Below the pieces are notes generated by a model. That model saw nothing but the letters and a program-made list of their open reading frames with translations, ran no database searches and was not told the origin of the DNA. Made by a program: the position numbers and the translations under genes. A DNA stretch of 64,000 nt from Archilochus colubris (lineage: Eukaryota; Chordata; Aves; Apodiformes; Trochilidae), in the NCBI GenBank assembly GCA_023079485.1, contig CM041103.1, forward strand, positions 10,784,503-10,848,502, written 5' to 3'. Positions 1 to 12,040 of this stretch are shown in pieces. The first letter of the stretch is position 1; every line of letters starts with the position of its first letter.

Positions 1-3000
1 AGAACATTGCTGAAAAAGCCATTAAGGCACTGAGCCCGAGAGAGGCAGTAACACAGGACAAGACTCAGCACACCCTGCATTCAAAGTCACCATTCCAACT
101 TTTTTGTGCAAGACACAACTTTGCACAACATTTAAGGTTTCAAAACACAACAGATCAACTCACTGTGCCACAGGATTCAGGACAGCTGCTGAGCTGCCTG
201 TCCTGCACCACTCTGTCAGCACCAGATACAAATCTCTTGAAAAAACAACAGGCACCTTCCTCCCAGCTATAAACATGCACTGCATCACCTTCCAGAGAGG
301 CATTATTTACAAAAAGAACCTCTCAATCAAGCCTTCAGAACAACATGGAACTCAGAAATACTTTATATAGCTTGCTCTAAAAATTACTATTTTCAAAAGG
401 TTAACTAGAAGTTGGTGCTGTGAAAAATGTCTGTTTCCCCATTCTGTTAAACACAAACTCCTGTGCTAAATCAGGAAGGAGCATCAAAACATCTCAGAGC
501 CTTTCAGCAGCTCATCAATGGACTCAGGTAACATCTGCTGCACGTGGGCCATCCCTTTATCTAGGCTTTGGGACACCATCTGTGTGCAGTACAGTTTTGA
601 AACACATTACACACACTGTTTGAGAAAAATAACATCAAAGCTGCTTCAGGTTTCTGTTAGAAGATGAAATAGCACACTTTGTGCTTAAGAGCAGTCTGAG
701 AATCTGTCTCAGTTCTCAGCTCCTGGGGAAATGTTTCAGATAGAAAGAAGTTCATGTTCCACAGCCTCACCTTAGAGAAAAAAGGTCTCAATCCACCTGG
801 GGAGCACAGGCAGCAGAACTCACACAAAATACTTCAAAATACATTTTATTACTCCAAGTGATTTCTTACCAAACCAAAATGAGAAACAGCACTGAAAAAC
901 ACAAAGCTGGTCCTTGCAGCCAGTGCTTTTCCAGGTCTGATTCTGTACAGATTTCAAATGCTGCCCACAGAACCAACAGGAGGAGAATATTTACTTCACT
1001 TCAATGCCTTTTAACGAAAGTAAGAATGGAGCAGTCCCACTGCCTTTCAGTTTTTACAAATGCTTTAACTCAAAGCAATTGCATCCCAAGCTGCAGAAAG
1101 AGAGCCTAAACCATAATCCACATAATAAAGGGCTGCTTTCTCTAAAGCATATCATAATCACTTCAGTAGTAGACAAGTTCATGCAGGATTAACACCTTTT
1201 ATTACATCTGATTGTTTTAAAACAGTTTAGATTTAAAAGGTTTAGGCAGGAGGGTTTCTCTGACTATGCTTAGAACTATTTCACCACTGTACCAGCCTTC
1301 CCATTATTACAGTTTGTTACCCTTTTAAAAATACTACCAAAATACAGTACATACAACTGTAAGTGAACAGGAAACCAGGGATAATTGTATTTTGGAGAGA
1401 GCTGGTTATGTCTGAAATCACAGGGGTTTTTACTAAATCACAGCCTAGACTCTTCGTGCCACTGCAACCTAATTCTACCCTGACTGCTGAAGGTTTGGAA
1501 AAATATAACAACTAGCACTACAAACAGGGTCAGTCCAAAGGTTTCATATGTGCTAGAGGAGAAATGTTATCTGTCCTCCCAGGGACCATCAGCAGCTCCT
1601 TCCTGCACCAGCTGAAAGCTCCAGGCAGGTTCCAGGGAAGCCAAAGAAGAGTGCATTGCAGCAGCAGGGAGCCTGGCTGGGCAGGACCAGCAGGGGACTG
1701 GAGGAGTGTACTCAGGGAGTCAGTCACTGGTTAATTCATCACACTCTGCTTGACAGTCATTTTAGGCTCACAAAACTGTACACACAAAAGCAGATTTTGG
1801 TTAAAGCAACATTTATAACAATAAACAAGAGCAGACAAGAGCAGACTGGTTTGCTCCGATTTGTCTTGTTTTCAACACAGATTAGCATTCTCTGTTTGTT
1901 GTTTCATTTGTCTTAAAATTAATTCAAGCATTCAGCAAATGAATAAAAAGCCTGTCTACAAGTACAAATTTTGGTGAAAGGTGGCTCCATTTTCCTCCTT
2001 TGTAAGGAAGAGAACTTGAAAAAATTTTATGTTCTATCCCACAGAAAAGAGCAACCACCAAATCTAAACTGAACCCACAACAAACATCAGCTCCCTCCTT
2101 ATCCCAACAGATGGATGAGAAGATGAGTGGCTCCTTCAGTGCTGAATCAAGAGCTCCTGTGTCCTGAAGGGAGGGCCTGGCATGCAAAAACTCAAAACCA
2201 CACTAACACCACTGAGATAATGTGCATATACTCAGTGTATTTTTGTAAAGTATGAACTTGTTACATTTTAGACTGTTCGTCTGAGCTGGAAATCACTGAG
2301 TTAACAACCAGATGACTCCCCAGAAATGAGACAGACCTGAGGAGTTACATGAAGTACAGAAATACCACCACTGACCAACCACACCTTTAGCAGCAGTGGT
2401 GGTGTCACAGTAACCTGGCTTTGGGGTATTCAGTGCAGAAGGAGTCACCTTTCCACTGTCAGGAAGGAGGTTTTAAATGCAAACGAACAAAAGTGAAAAC
2501 CTCACAGTTGAAATTAATAAATGAGAGAGAAAACTTCTCACAAAATAAATGAAGAGATTAATGTCTCCTCCTTGCTTCACCATTTCATTCACTGGAGGAG
2601 ACTTTTTTTTTTTAATTGCACTAATTAAGCAAAAGTAAGTAATGAACTAACCAAAATTTTGCAGACAGCCCTTCTGATAGAAGCTACACTGACTACCTCA
2701 GTCAGTACCATATTTCATCTACATTAGCCCCACAACTCCAATATTTTAGCATCTCATAACAGTTTCTTGCTATCAGTAAAGAGGATTCCTCCCATACACT
2801 GACCTCTAATTACCCTATAAGATGTACAGAAAAATAATCCTGTTTAAAAAAAAATTAAGTTCTTAACTCCTAACAGATGTTGGCAAGCCCAATTCCACAA
2901 CATACATAATAAACAACAAAGCCTAGAGCCTTTTAACACCAATACACAAAGTAAAATTCTCTCATTATTTGAAGCATAATCAGTACCATGATTTCCAAGC

Positions 3001-4370
3001 TTATGGAAAAAATGATCTACGACTCAAGATAAGGGGGCAATAAGTTAACAATACAATGCTCAAAATGTATTGGAAAAATCTGCAATCTGATATTTTCCTT
3101 TTTCAAACAGACATAATTTACATCAGCTTCAATATAAAAAGGAACAAACATTTCTGTTTCTTTAACCAGGCCACAACCTTTCTGCAGCAGATTTCAGAAA
3201 ATCAAGCATCACTGAGATGGACACACGATTGTAAAGCAGGTGAACAAAATTCAGTCTACAGAACCAGATCCATGTTTCCCATGAACGTTACACTGATCAG
3301 GGTCTCAGAGAGCTTGTGTCTTGCCTGACACAAAGGCTGTACTCACAGGACAGCAAAATGAGACAGACAACCCAGAAACTGACCATTCAGCCCAAACTGA
3401 GCTCACACTTACCCGTCAGAAAAGCATCTTGGGAGTAAAACCACAAGTCTGAGCACCCAGTTCAGCCCCAATGACAAAGTCACACCACCTAATCCCAGCG
3501 AGCAGTTTCTGCATGGGGATCAGGGGAATACAAAGCCTAAGGCCAACAAATCCCTTTTCCTTCCATTCAGAAAATCCCTCCCCGATCTACAAGCACCGAC
3601 TGTTGCAGAGAGAAGTCAGTATCCATCCCTGTAACAACACTGGCTGGAAAACCCTCTGCCTCCCATGCAGCTGCGGTGTCAGTGCTGGGGCAGGGACCTC
3701 ATCCCGACACCACCTGGGCAAGGCAGCGCCTCAGCACTTCCACGTAGTCCCCCTCAAACTCATTCCTGAAGCTCTACCTCCTCTCTGCTGAGCAAGATGA
3801 TGTAAAGCGAAGAAGTGAATTTCACACCAATGTCTACGAAAAGCCAACACTCTTTGGGAAGAGGTGGGAGCGCAGAGGCGAAGCGGAACCGGGCATCTCC
3901 CCCCGCACTGACTGATCCGCCGCGGAGCCCGCTCAGGCACCCGGACCGGGATCCCCGCTCCAGGGACAGGAGGAGAGCAGCAGGTTGGCTGCGAGGGACC
4001 AGAGCCCGCAGGAGGCTCCGGCCCCACCCAGGCACCCTGCCCAGCACAATGGGCGCACGGAGCCATCACCCCCGGCCGGGGCTGAGCGCGACCCGGGGCC
4101 CGGCTCCCACCGCCCCCCGGCAGGGCCAGGAAACCGGCGGCGGGGGCACGGGCGGGAGGCAGCGCTTCCCCCGCCTCCTCCTCCTCCTCCGCCCCGGGGC
4201 AGCCTCCCCCGCCGCCCGCCCCCTGCCCGCCCGCCGCGCCCCGCGCCTCCAGCCCCCCGGCCCGCACAGGCCCCGCGCCCCCGGCCCCGCCTTCCCCCCC
4301 GCCGGCCCCGGCCCAGCCAGGCGGGAGCAGCCCCCGCGCCGCCGCCCCTCCTGACGGCCGCCCCCGCTAC
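1..4370 (-). other. NF1: NF1 intron 1 (5' part, minus strand)
   Basis: This stretch lies downstream of the NF1 exon 1 donor on the minus strand and runs to the window edge. The first 500 bases of the intron (about 3870-4370) are GC-rich and belong to the CpG island; the rest is ordinary AT-leaning DNA. I recognised no NF1 exon 2 sequence and no other gene. Open frames here are short or are GC-rich artefacts near 3730-4370. Confidence 0.85.
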
Positions 4371-4430
4371 CTGCTCATCGAAGCGGTTCACCACGGCCTG
4401 CACCCACTCCACCGGCTTGTGGGCCGCCAT
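4371..4430 (-). CDS. NF1: Neurofibromin, first coding exon (partial gene)
   Basis: Read on the minus strand, the ATG at 4430-4428 opens 20 codons starting MAAHKPVEWVQ and ending RFDEQ. From memory this is the conserved N-terminus of vertebrate neurofibromin, whose first coding exon also encodes 20 residues. Two positions differ from the human protein as I recall it (Lys for Arg at 5, Asn for Ser at 15). The exon ends CAG and is followed directly by a GTAGCG donor, in phase 0. The start context is strong (GCC before the ATG, G after it). Neurofibromin is a very large cytoplasmic Ras GTPase-activating protein that limits Ras/MAPK signalling; its GAP and Sec14-PH domains lie in exons outside this window. 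The gene runs leftward off the window, so only this exon is visible. It points away from WSB1. Confidence 0.95.
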
Positions 4431-4588
4431 GGCCCCCCCGCCTGCCCGGCCAGGGACGGGGGGGCGGATCCCCGCGGGGAGGCGGCGGGAGAGGCGCGGG
4501 GCGAGGGGAGCGTCTCCGTATCGCTGCCGCTCTCCGGGGCCCTCAGCTCCCCGCAGCCATCACCGCGCAGGGCCCGCCATGACACCAC

Positions 4589-4598
4589 ACCGGAAGCG
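4589..4598 (+). promoter_or_regulatory. ETS/GABPA-type site in the NF1 promoter
   Basis: ACCGGAAGCG matches the ETS-family core (CCGGAA) closely and lies about 160 bases upstream of the NF1 start codon in the CpG island. Function is inferred from the motif only. Confidence 0.5.
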
Positions 4599-4688
4599 GG
4601 AGCGCAGGGCCCCGCCCCAGCAGCACCAGCAGCGCCGCGGCCGCCGCGCCAGGGGGAGCGAGACACAGGCGGCGGCGGGGAAGGCACT

Positions 4689-4726
4689 GCGCCTGCGCGG
4701 CGGCGGGGAACCCACCGCGCCTGCGC
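4689..4726. promoter_or_regulatory. Paired NRF1-like sites upstream of NF1
   Basis: GCGCCTGCGC occurs twice, at 4689-4698 and 4717-4726, with starts 28 bases apart. Each differs by one base from the NRF1 palindrome GCGCATGCGC. They lie 260-300 bases upstream of the NF1 ATG in a CpG island, where NRF1 sites are common. Confidence 0.5.
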
Positions 4727-4730
4727 CCGG

Positions 4731-4770
4731 AACCGCCCCGATCCGCCCCGATCCGCCCCGAACCGCCCCG
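4731..4770. repeat. 10-bp GC-box tandem array, four copies
   Basis: Four adjacent decamers (4731-4740, 4741-4750, 4751-4760, 4761-4770) share the core CCGCCCCG and differ only as AA or AT at their first two bases, giving an AA/AT/AT/AA order. Each contains an SP/KLF-type CCGCCCC core. The 10-bp period places the cores on the same face of the helix. The array lies about 300-340 bases upstream of the NF1 start codon. Confidence 0.85.
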
Positions 4771-6708
4771 CCCGGTGCTCGCCCTGCAGAGCCCGGCAAA
4801 GGCAGAAACCTTCCCAAGTTAAAAAGTACTGAAATTAAGGTTGTTTTAGTGTCTCCATTGAAAACTCTGTGTTCAGCCGGCTGCTGTACACCCAACCGCT
4901 AACCCGTTGAGCACAGGTGATAAGGCTCTCTCCAGAGCAAAGAGGTTATCTGCAGTTTGAATATTACACACGATTGCACACACCTGCAGTGCTCAGGTGT
5001 AGTTCGCCGTTCAAATCAAAAAGATAACTCTTCAATAAGTTGGTTTGTTTCACTGGAACAGCTCCTGTTCCACCCTGGCAGTGAAATCCCCCCCGTGGCA
5101 CACAGGAACAGCCCCAGCCAAGAGGAGTCAGAAAAGCAGAGTGTGTGGGGAAGGAGACAAACATCCAGTTCCCTGCCTGGGAATGTTGATTTGTTTCCCT
5201 TCTGGACAGGCAGAAGCACAAAGAGATGTCCTTCACTGCTAAAGTTCAGATTCTGGCACTACAGATCAAGATGCAGCTTGAGGTAAGAGCTGTTTAACGG
5301 GGGATTCAGACCTGTCAGATGCACAGCACAGAGGATAAAGCACACACTCGCCCCTTCATCTGCTACAGCCCCAGCAGGGCCTTGGGTTGGCACAGAGACC
5401 CCTGGGGTTATTGCACAGAGTGAACAATTCCACTGCAATCCAGCAACAAATCCATGGGCTGGTTCACAGCGAGTACCTGGGGAGCCAGGTGTTTATGCAA
5501 ATATGAAAATCAATTGCAAATATTTTTTTAAGAAAATCCAATTAATTGGTTGTCAAATAAACTGTACTTTTCTGTCTGTACAACTTGTGGTGCTATCTTT
5601 CAGGAAATGCACAAAGCATTCTGATTTATACAGATTGTGAAGTCTACTATTGAGCTGTTAAGTGCACTGAAGTTTGTATAATTCATCTGCTGCCTCCAAT
5701 AAAGGAGCTGTGGTGTAAAGCCTATTGATTCCTGTGCATTAGAGTGCATTAGGATGGTCTGCATTAATATCTTGCTAAGACATTCTTAAAACTGATTGTC
5801 TCACATTCTATAGAGGACATCTAATGTACTGGTTATATATACTCGTACCCAAATCAAACCTATGGGATATGTCTATATATTTTCTTAATTATCAAATCTT
5901 AACTGAACTCCCTGAGATCCCAGAGTCTGGGTCCCTCCACTACACACTCAGAAAGTGTTTGAACTGGCAGAAAAGGCTTTGACACAAAGAGTGTAAAAGC
6001 AGAATCAGACACAAAACACAGAAGGGAGCAAAGCTCTTACACAGAATTATTAATTTAGGATTTAAAAAAACATGAGGACAACGTCCTATCCCCATCTCCT
6101 GCTGGGCCCTTCCTCCATTCATTTCTCAAATATTCTTTTCAGCTGTCTATATATTTGACCTGTAATATCCCATAGCAATGCACTTCCTTAAGGTTATTTG
6201 TAACTAAAATAAGAAATCACAGCCTAAGGCACCTACACAGTCTTGTCAGGCCTCAGTGTGAATGCCAGTGGTTCTTCCTCACTAAAGATTTCCCACTGTG
6301 GCTGTCAGAAGTGGCACTGCTGAGAGGAGTCATAGGAAAGTCCGTGCTCTGTCTCTACTCCTCTCAGCATAGGTTCAGACCTGAAGAGCCAAGACACCAG
6401 AAGGATGAGGAATGGGGAAGCAGATGAGAAAGCTGAAACACACAGAGAAAGCCATCTGGGCAGATCTATTGTTAGTCAGCATCATTTAACAGCACAACTT
6501 CCAATGGAACTCCCTCTAAAGTTAGAAGCCCTTAAGCATTTCCTTTCTTTCTTTCTGATGTGTTTTGCCCTTTAAGATTCAGGTCATTTCTAGGTATCAC
6601 CTACAATTTACTCAGGAGACCGGGGATGGAACTGGCCCTTGAGGTGACAATTCTCTTGGCTTCCTGACAAAGAATATGGCAGAATATGGCTTTTTTTTTC
6701 CCTCTCAC

Positions 6709-6783
6709 ATCTTTATCTTTATCTTTATCTTTATCTTTATCTTTATCTTTATCTTTATCTTTATCTTTATCTTTATCTTTATC
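6709..6783. repeat. (ATCTTT)n hexanucleotide microsatellite
   Basis: About 12.5 essentially perfect ATCTTT units in a row, followed after a 3-base interruption (extra ATC) by a further partial copy to about 6795. A 10-base direct duplication (AGAATATGGC twice, 6671-6690) and a T-run come just before it. The frame through it reads as alternating Phe-Ile and is not a gene. Confidence 0.97.
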
Positions 6784-7170
6784 ATCTTTATCTTTTGTTT
6801 TTCTCTACTTTGTATTTGCAACTCAAACTATTTCATCATGAATCTTTTTTTTCTTCTCCTACTCACTGAAGCCATTCTGTAATTTCTTCTCTCCATTCCT
6901 CCCATCCCACTTCCTCATTTCCACCAGCAGCTGACAAACACTCCAGCAGTGGCTCAGATGTGCTATCTGATGTTTTTTGCTTTCTATCACTCAGCTTTCA
7001 CCCAGAAACCTACTGTCACTTCTGGTGGCAATTCTCTGCAAGGCACACGTTGGGTTTCAGTCTCTGGTGGGCAAGGTGTCATTCTGGAGGAAATGTGCCA
7101 AATTTAGGATCAGTGTCACAAATATTTCAACTGTTCTTAAATGAAGCTAAACAAACAGACTTAAGTAAAT

Positions 7171-7196
7171 GAGGAAGGAAGGGAGGAAGGAAAGGA
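7171..7196 (+). repeat. Short GGAA-rich repeat
   Basis: An imperfect run of GGAA/GGGA units over about 26 bases. GGAA repeats can bind ETS factors, but nothing here shows that it does. Confidence 0.7.
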
Positions 7197-8219
7197 TCTG
7201 CCAAGTTTTTGGTAAGAGGTGACTTAATATGTCTAAGCTGCAAACCCTTTAAACATGGGTTTTAATCTCCGAGCTGGCAGGCTCCCAAGGAAAGCTGAGC
7301 TGCCTGGCTGGCAGGGCTACAGCTCTCGCTCCACTGAGACACTTGGCTCCTTCCCCCTTCTGCAGGCTCCAGGAGGACAGAGCTCCAACAGATCTGCCCG
7401 TTAGAGGGCATTAGAGGCCACTGAAATCCCTCAAGTTTGACCTAACTAGGGAAGAAAATAGTTCACGTTTCTTTTTGTTTAATGAATGAGCGGTGGGTTT
7501 GTATTCTTTCCGTGACATGTATCTTATTGACTCCTGTGACATGGACCCGAGAGAGTGCAGAATGGGAAGACATTTCTCAAAGATTAAGCCATGGGTTTTC
7601 TTTTCTATTCTCTGCTTCCCGATTCCCCCCTAACTGAAATAGGATCTGTTAAATATGAACAGAGCAAGCAAATTATCTCACTAGGTTAAGAGCAATCACA
7701 GAATGATAGATTATACTGTAGAGAAATGAGATATTCTATACAAAATATTCACACTGGAACTTTTATCCTGGAAGTCTCATCACCAAGGGATAATGAAAAT
7801 CTTAACAAATCGTTGCACACAATCCACTTCTAAATGCAAATATTTCTGTTGCAGTAGAAATCTCATTTGAATGCAAACCACCACGAGCTTAATCCCTTAT
7901 ACTTGATCTGATACAAAGAACTAGTCCATTATCAAGATGTCATAAGAGCTCACACATTCTAAAGGAATTTAATGAACAGAATATTTCCTGAAACTGGCAT
8001 GCGCCACACACTGGAAATAGATGAAGATGTATTAAGTGTCTGCCACCAGAGGTATAAAACAGCACTTTGTCAAATCCTAGTTGAAGTTGTTTGATCACAG
8101 CTGCTCCCAGAGCATGTGTTTATGTTCTAAAATCTTCGGAGGAACCAGATCATTTTCTGTCCCTACTCTTTTCTTCCCCCAGCACGCGATGCCTCTCCCA
8201 GACACTGCAGTCATTTGCA

Positions 8220-8470
8220 GAGCTTAAGTTCCTTGGGTATTGTAAAGCAATTTTTTAATTGTTCTGGATGACTAATCAGCTCAGCCTGGATTACCACATT
8301 GCTCCAAAGGATAATTCAAGGTTATCGCTTCCTCTCCCTGACGTTTTATTTCCTTACTCTTTTATCACAGAGGGGTCAAAAAGAGGCGAGATTTCACAAG
8401 AGAGGAAAACCAGACAGAGCACGTGACCTCAGGACTGACTAATACCTCCTGGCTTCTTTTCTGGTGATCT
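8220..8470. promoter_or_regulatory. Candidate regulatory block between NF1 and WSB1
   Basis: An unusually motif-dense non-coding stretch. TAATC (8273-8277) and GGATTA (8288-8293) form an inverted pair of OTX/bicoid-type homeodomain cores, and a perfect E-box CACGTG lies at 8420-8425. No open frame or repeat explains it. The call rests on motif density alone, which occurs by chance, so it is tentative. Confidence 0.2.
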
Positions 8471-9839
8471 CATAGAAAGGGCAGGAGTTTCAGTCACAGG
8501 AGGCCTCTGCTGTTCACTTCTTTCCTGTTGTTTGTGAGTATCCCTAGGGACACCTTATACTCCATTCCCATGTAGAGCTGAATTCTCTGGATTCTGCAGC
8601 AATGCACTAGGTCTTATTACCTGAAAGCAGACTGTAAGACATAATGAACCTCACAAAAATAATTTTTCTGACCATTGTTCTTGCCAGAGCCCAACAAGTC
8701 ACAGATCAATGCCCATCACTTAGATCAGCTGGGAAAATAAAACCAGCCCCAGCTTTCACAACCAAACTCTGGGCCTGATGCTTTTTTTCCCCTGACACCA
8801 TGTAAAACCCTGTGCCATTTCCATTAACTTCCATGAATTCATTTCTCAGTTATACCATGAACACTGTAGTTATATCTGCACCTTCCTGCTGAACTCTTGG
8901 CTGTATCCAAACACAGCTCCACTCTTTCTCCATTCTGCAGGAGCCTCCTTAGCCTGTTCTGCATTTTTGTAACAATTTTTTCATTATGGGTCTAATCCTG
9001 CTGTGCTGCAGGTCCTCAATATCCTAAAGACTTCCTAGAGATCATCAAGTCACTTAAAAGCTGCAGTGAAACAAAGACACCACCTCTGCCTTACTTGCAG
9101 TCCTAACAAGGATTGAGAAACAGGAAGGAAGCATTCCAAAGCTGCAAAGGGCAGGGAAAAGTGCCAAACTCTTTGAGAGTATGTAGTATGACAGGAAAAG
9201 CTAGCTCCAAAGAAAGGAGAGAGAAGGCAAAAGGGAAAATACTTCCTAGCTCAATAAGAAGGGGAAGGAAAAGACAGGGTTACACCTGGCAACCACTCAA
9301 GCTTCCCTCACCTTAATAATGTTATGGAATTGCACTTAAAATCCTGTGGTGTGTTAGGCTTGCAGAACTGGTCAGTTCATCTTTTCCTTCCATTTACAGA
9401 AATAGTTACACTGCTATAAAAGGCTATTTCTATCTGAAAAGCAAATTTACTATGCAGTTCTGTGCATTTTTACAGCCGTGCAGCTGTATTTTTATCAGAA
9501 CTTTCACTAGCACATTGATCTATGTTAAAGAGAAAAATGAATTACATCCTTTCTTGACACAGTCATGGCAGTAAACACTTCAAACACAGATCAAGAGGGC
9601 ACTGATTGAGCTATCTTGTGAGATACAAGGCTTTATCACAGTAGCATGGGGGAGATTGTAATTGCAGTTTAAAGATTAGAAACTGCCCAAACGCAAACTG
9701 GTCATGAGTAAGTGCCCAGCCTCCACCTGGTGGCTTCACCAGCCTTACCCCAGGTTGGGTAACACAGCTCTGGCTGTACACTCTATAGTACAGGCTATAG
9801 AACACTGTACTGCTCCTTGCATTGCAGCACCTTGTCAGG

Positions 9840-9925
9840 ACTTCCACTGAAACCCAGATCTCTGTATATCAGGTGCTGTACAAATACAGATTAAAAATAA
9901 ATCCCTTCTTTGTGACCATAAAAGA
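9840..9925 (+). mobile_element. Probable ancient amniote interspersed-repeat remnant
   Basis: The stretch around CAGGTGCTGTACAAATACAG, followed by a degraded 'aaatccctt' segment, resembles the old L2/MIR-like amniote repeat that reads 'aggtgctgtacaaacaca...cagtccctgcccc'. The match is from memory of the consensus and is short, so family assignment is uncertain. Confidence 0.4.
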
Positions 9926-11854
9926 TGAAACAGGCAGAAGTTAAGAGGGCAGGCAGAAGCAAGGCAAGCTGGTGTGAATGACACGTGGGGAACCCATGGC
10001 TACTGTCAAGGCTTTGTTATTACACATTTTCTGTAGAATCTGTGACTTCAGGAGGGATATAATGAGCATATAACCAGAAATCTCATCAGTCTCTTTAGGG
10101 AAACATTTATAAACTGTACAGAATAGACCCTGGTTAAACTTGAAGCCATACCTGTGTACACACTGCCCACTACACTGCTTGTGCAAAGAGTTGCTGTGTA
10201 CTAGCAGAAGTATTTTCAGTACTAATGGCAGCACTGAGCTTTTACTCTGCTCCCTACCAATGCTGCTGGAATCATGGAACACATAATTACATCCAACCTC
10301 TTTGTGGTACTCAAATGACAGAACTGGATTTCTCTGCCAGGCCTTCAGGAAGTAACACATGGAAGGAGTCTCACAAATAACCTGCAATTACATTAATGTG
10401 GAGAGCAGTCCCTTCCCTTAAAAGCTATTGGAATCACTGGAGTGAATCTGACCTCAAAGCCAGACATGAGGCTTCAATGGAGGAAACAGAAAAGCAGGAG
10501 GTAAATTACCATGGTCACAGTTCTGGTGCCTCTGTATTCAGTTTAGATACAGACCCAGTCTGCAGTGTGGAGGCAGCTAAACAGAATAGCTGTGTTTGTG
10601 TTTCTCTGTCTCATTCCTTTCATTTCCAGGAGTGGGCTGTGCTCACATAAGGTACCTCTCCATGGTTGCAGCCCTGTTTGCAGTACAAGCCTGCAGTGTT
10701 TTAACTGGGTCTGCTTCCCAGATTGTTTTCCTTACAAACACAGAAAACTGTCTGCAGCCTGGCACTCAGCTCTGCACAGATCTAGCTGAACTGTCAAATG
10801 GCACTGCTCAGCTCATCACAGAAATGTGGATAAAGCAAGCAGAAATCTGATGGGGAAGGAAGAACTGAAGATGGTGACACTGATGACTTGACATGGCTGG
10901 CTTTGCCCCAAAACTACACGGCCAGGTGTCTGCAGAAGTGGTGCTGCCACACACTGATGTTTTCCAGGCCAAGAGCTCCTGAGGTAGCTTGCAGAACACA
11001 GTGTTTGAGAGGAAGGATAAAATGTACAGTCAGAAGGAAGAGCTGTTCACACGTTCCTATGAAAAGAACTAAATAACTAAATAAACATTCTAAACATTGT
11101 TTCTACCCCTGGTTGTTATTGGAGCTTTGAAATCTTTACTGCTTACATCTCCTTCCTTCTTTTTTCTTCAGCTTTTATTCTAGCCCAGTCCTTCATCTCA
11201 CCTTTCCTTATGGCTTTGCCTTCAGACTGGAGAGACACAGGAAGATTGCATTGGGGGTGCAAATGAGTAACAATCTCTTGCAAAAAAAGTTACTGTAAGA
11301 ACCCAGGGTCATGCTTGGTAATAAACTCCCAAATCATTGCCAGCTTTTATAGAAAATCTTGTTTTCCTAATCCTGTCCATCTCTTGCTTCCCTGACCTCT
11401 ATTTCCTTCTTCTTCTTCTGTCATGCTTCGATTCAAGATAGTGCCTATTAGTGAGTTCTGAATCAGTGATAAAATCACTAATACTCACTTTTATTCAAAC
11501 ATCACTACTTACCTTTTCTGAAAATTCTGAAATCTTGCCCTCTGAACTGCACATGTGTTTGTGGGAATTTCCCCAAAACCAGTGAGAGGTATAAATGTTT
11601 CCTAACAAAGAAATGTGGTTTGGGGGCATTACTTTTGTTTGCTATTTAATATCTATCTTTACACTACAATTTATTCAAGATCATATTCTAATATTTGCTT
11701 TAAGACTGCTTTACACTACTCTTACTCCGTAAACACTGGGCAAACACAGGCAGACATTCTCAGTATAACACAAAAGGTTGCACTGCAAATAAATGAGTTT
11801 CCATTTTCTCTCCTGACTCTTATATTCCAATGATTTTACAACCCACCAAAACCT

Positions 11855-12040
11855 GGGAAAAGATCTTAAAGAATCATTTTGCCCAACCTCCAGCTTCAAA
11901 CAGCCTCCATTCCAGCTCCCCACTTTTTCTGTAGCCCTCTGCATACATTCCCAGTAGCAACAGGCCCAGATAAAACCACCCAAATATTTCCAAGCTCAGT
12001 TCCACAGCAGCTCAGGCCCATCTCTGATCTGTAAGCAAAC
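11855..12040 (-). mobile_element. Possible degraded CR1 fragment
   Basis: On the plus strand, 'gggaaaagatcttaaagaatcattttgcccaacc' spread over 11857-11890 resembles the reverse complement of the CR1 3' end (the 'ggaaaagacctctaagatcatcgagtccaacc' pattern). Similarity fades after about 100 bases and the terminal repeat is missing. A low-confidence call. Confidence 0.3.

Larger units (their letters stand above)
3870..4800. promoter_or_regulatory. CpG island spanning the NF1 promoter and exon 1
   Basis: A roughly 900-base block of very high G+C with dense CpG surrounds NF1 exon 1 and gives way sharply to AT-leaning DNA near 4810. Upstream of the start codon (higher coordinates) it holds an ETS-type site, two NRF1-like palindromic sites and a four-copy 10-bp GC-box array, each listed separately. 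No TATA box was seen. This is the usual architecture of a broadly expressed vertebrate promoter. The transcription start is not determinable from sequence alone. Confidence 0.85.

Noticed and set aside
3731..4902. Several overlapping long open frames on both strands (up to 305 codons)
   Set aside because: They lie in the NF1 CpG island, where stop codons are rare. They are Pro/Arg/Gly/Ala-rich, overlap each other and NF1 exon 1, and have no family resemblance.
7690..7745. 'cacagaatgatagatta' considered as a CR1 tail on the minus strand
   Set aside because: Only about 15 bases match, with no CR1 body next to it.
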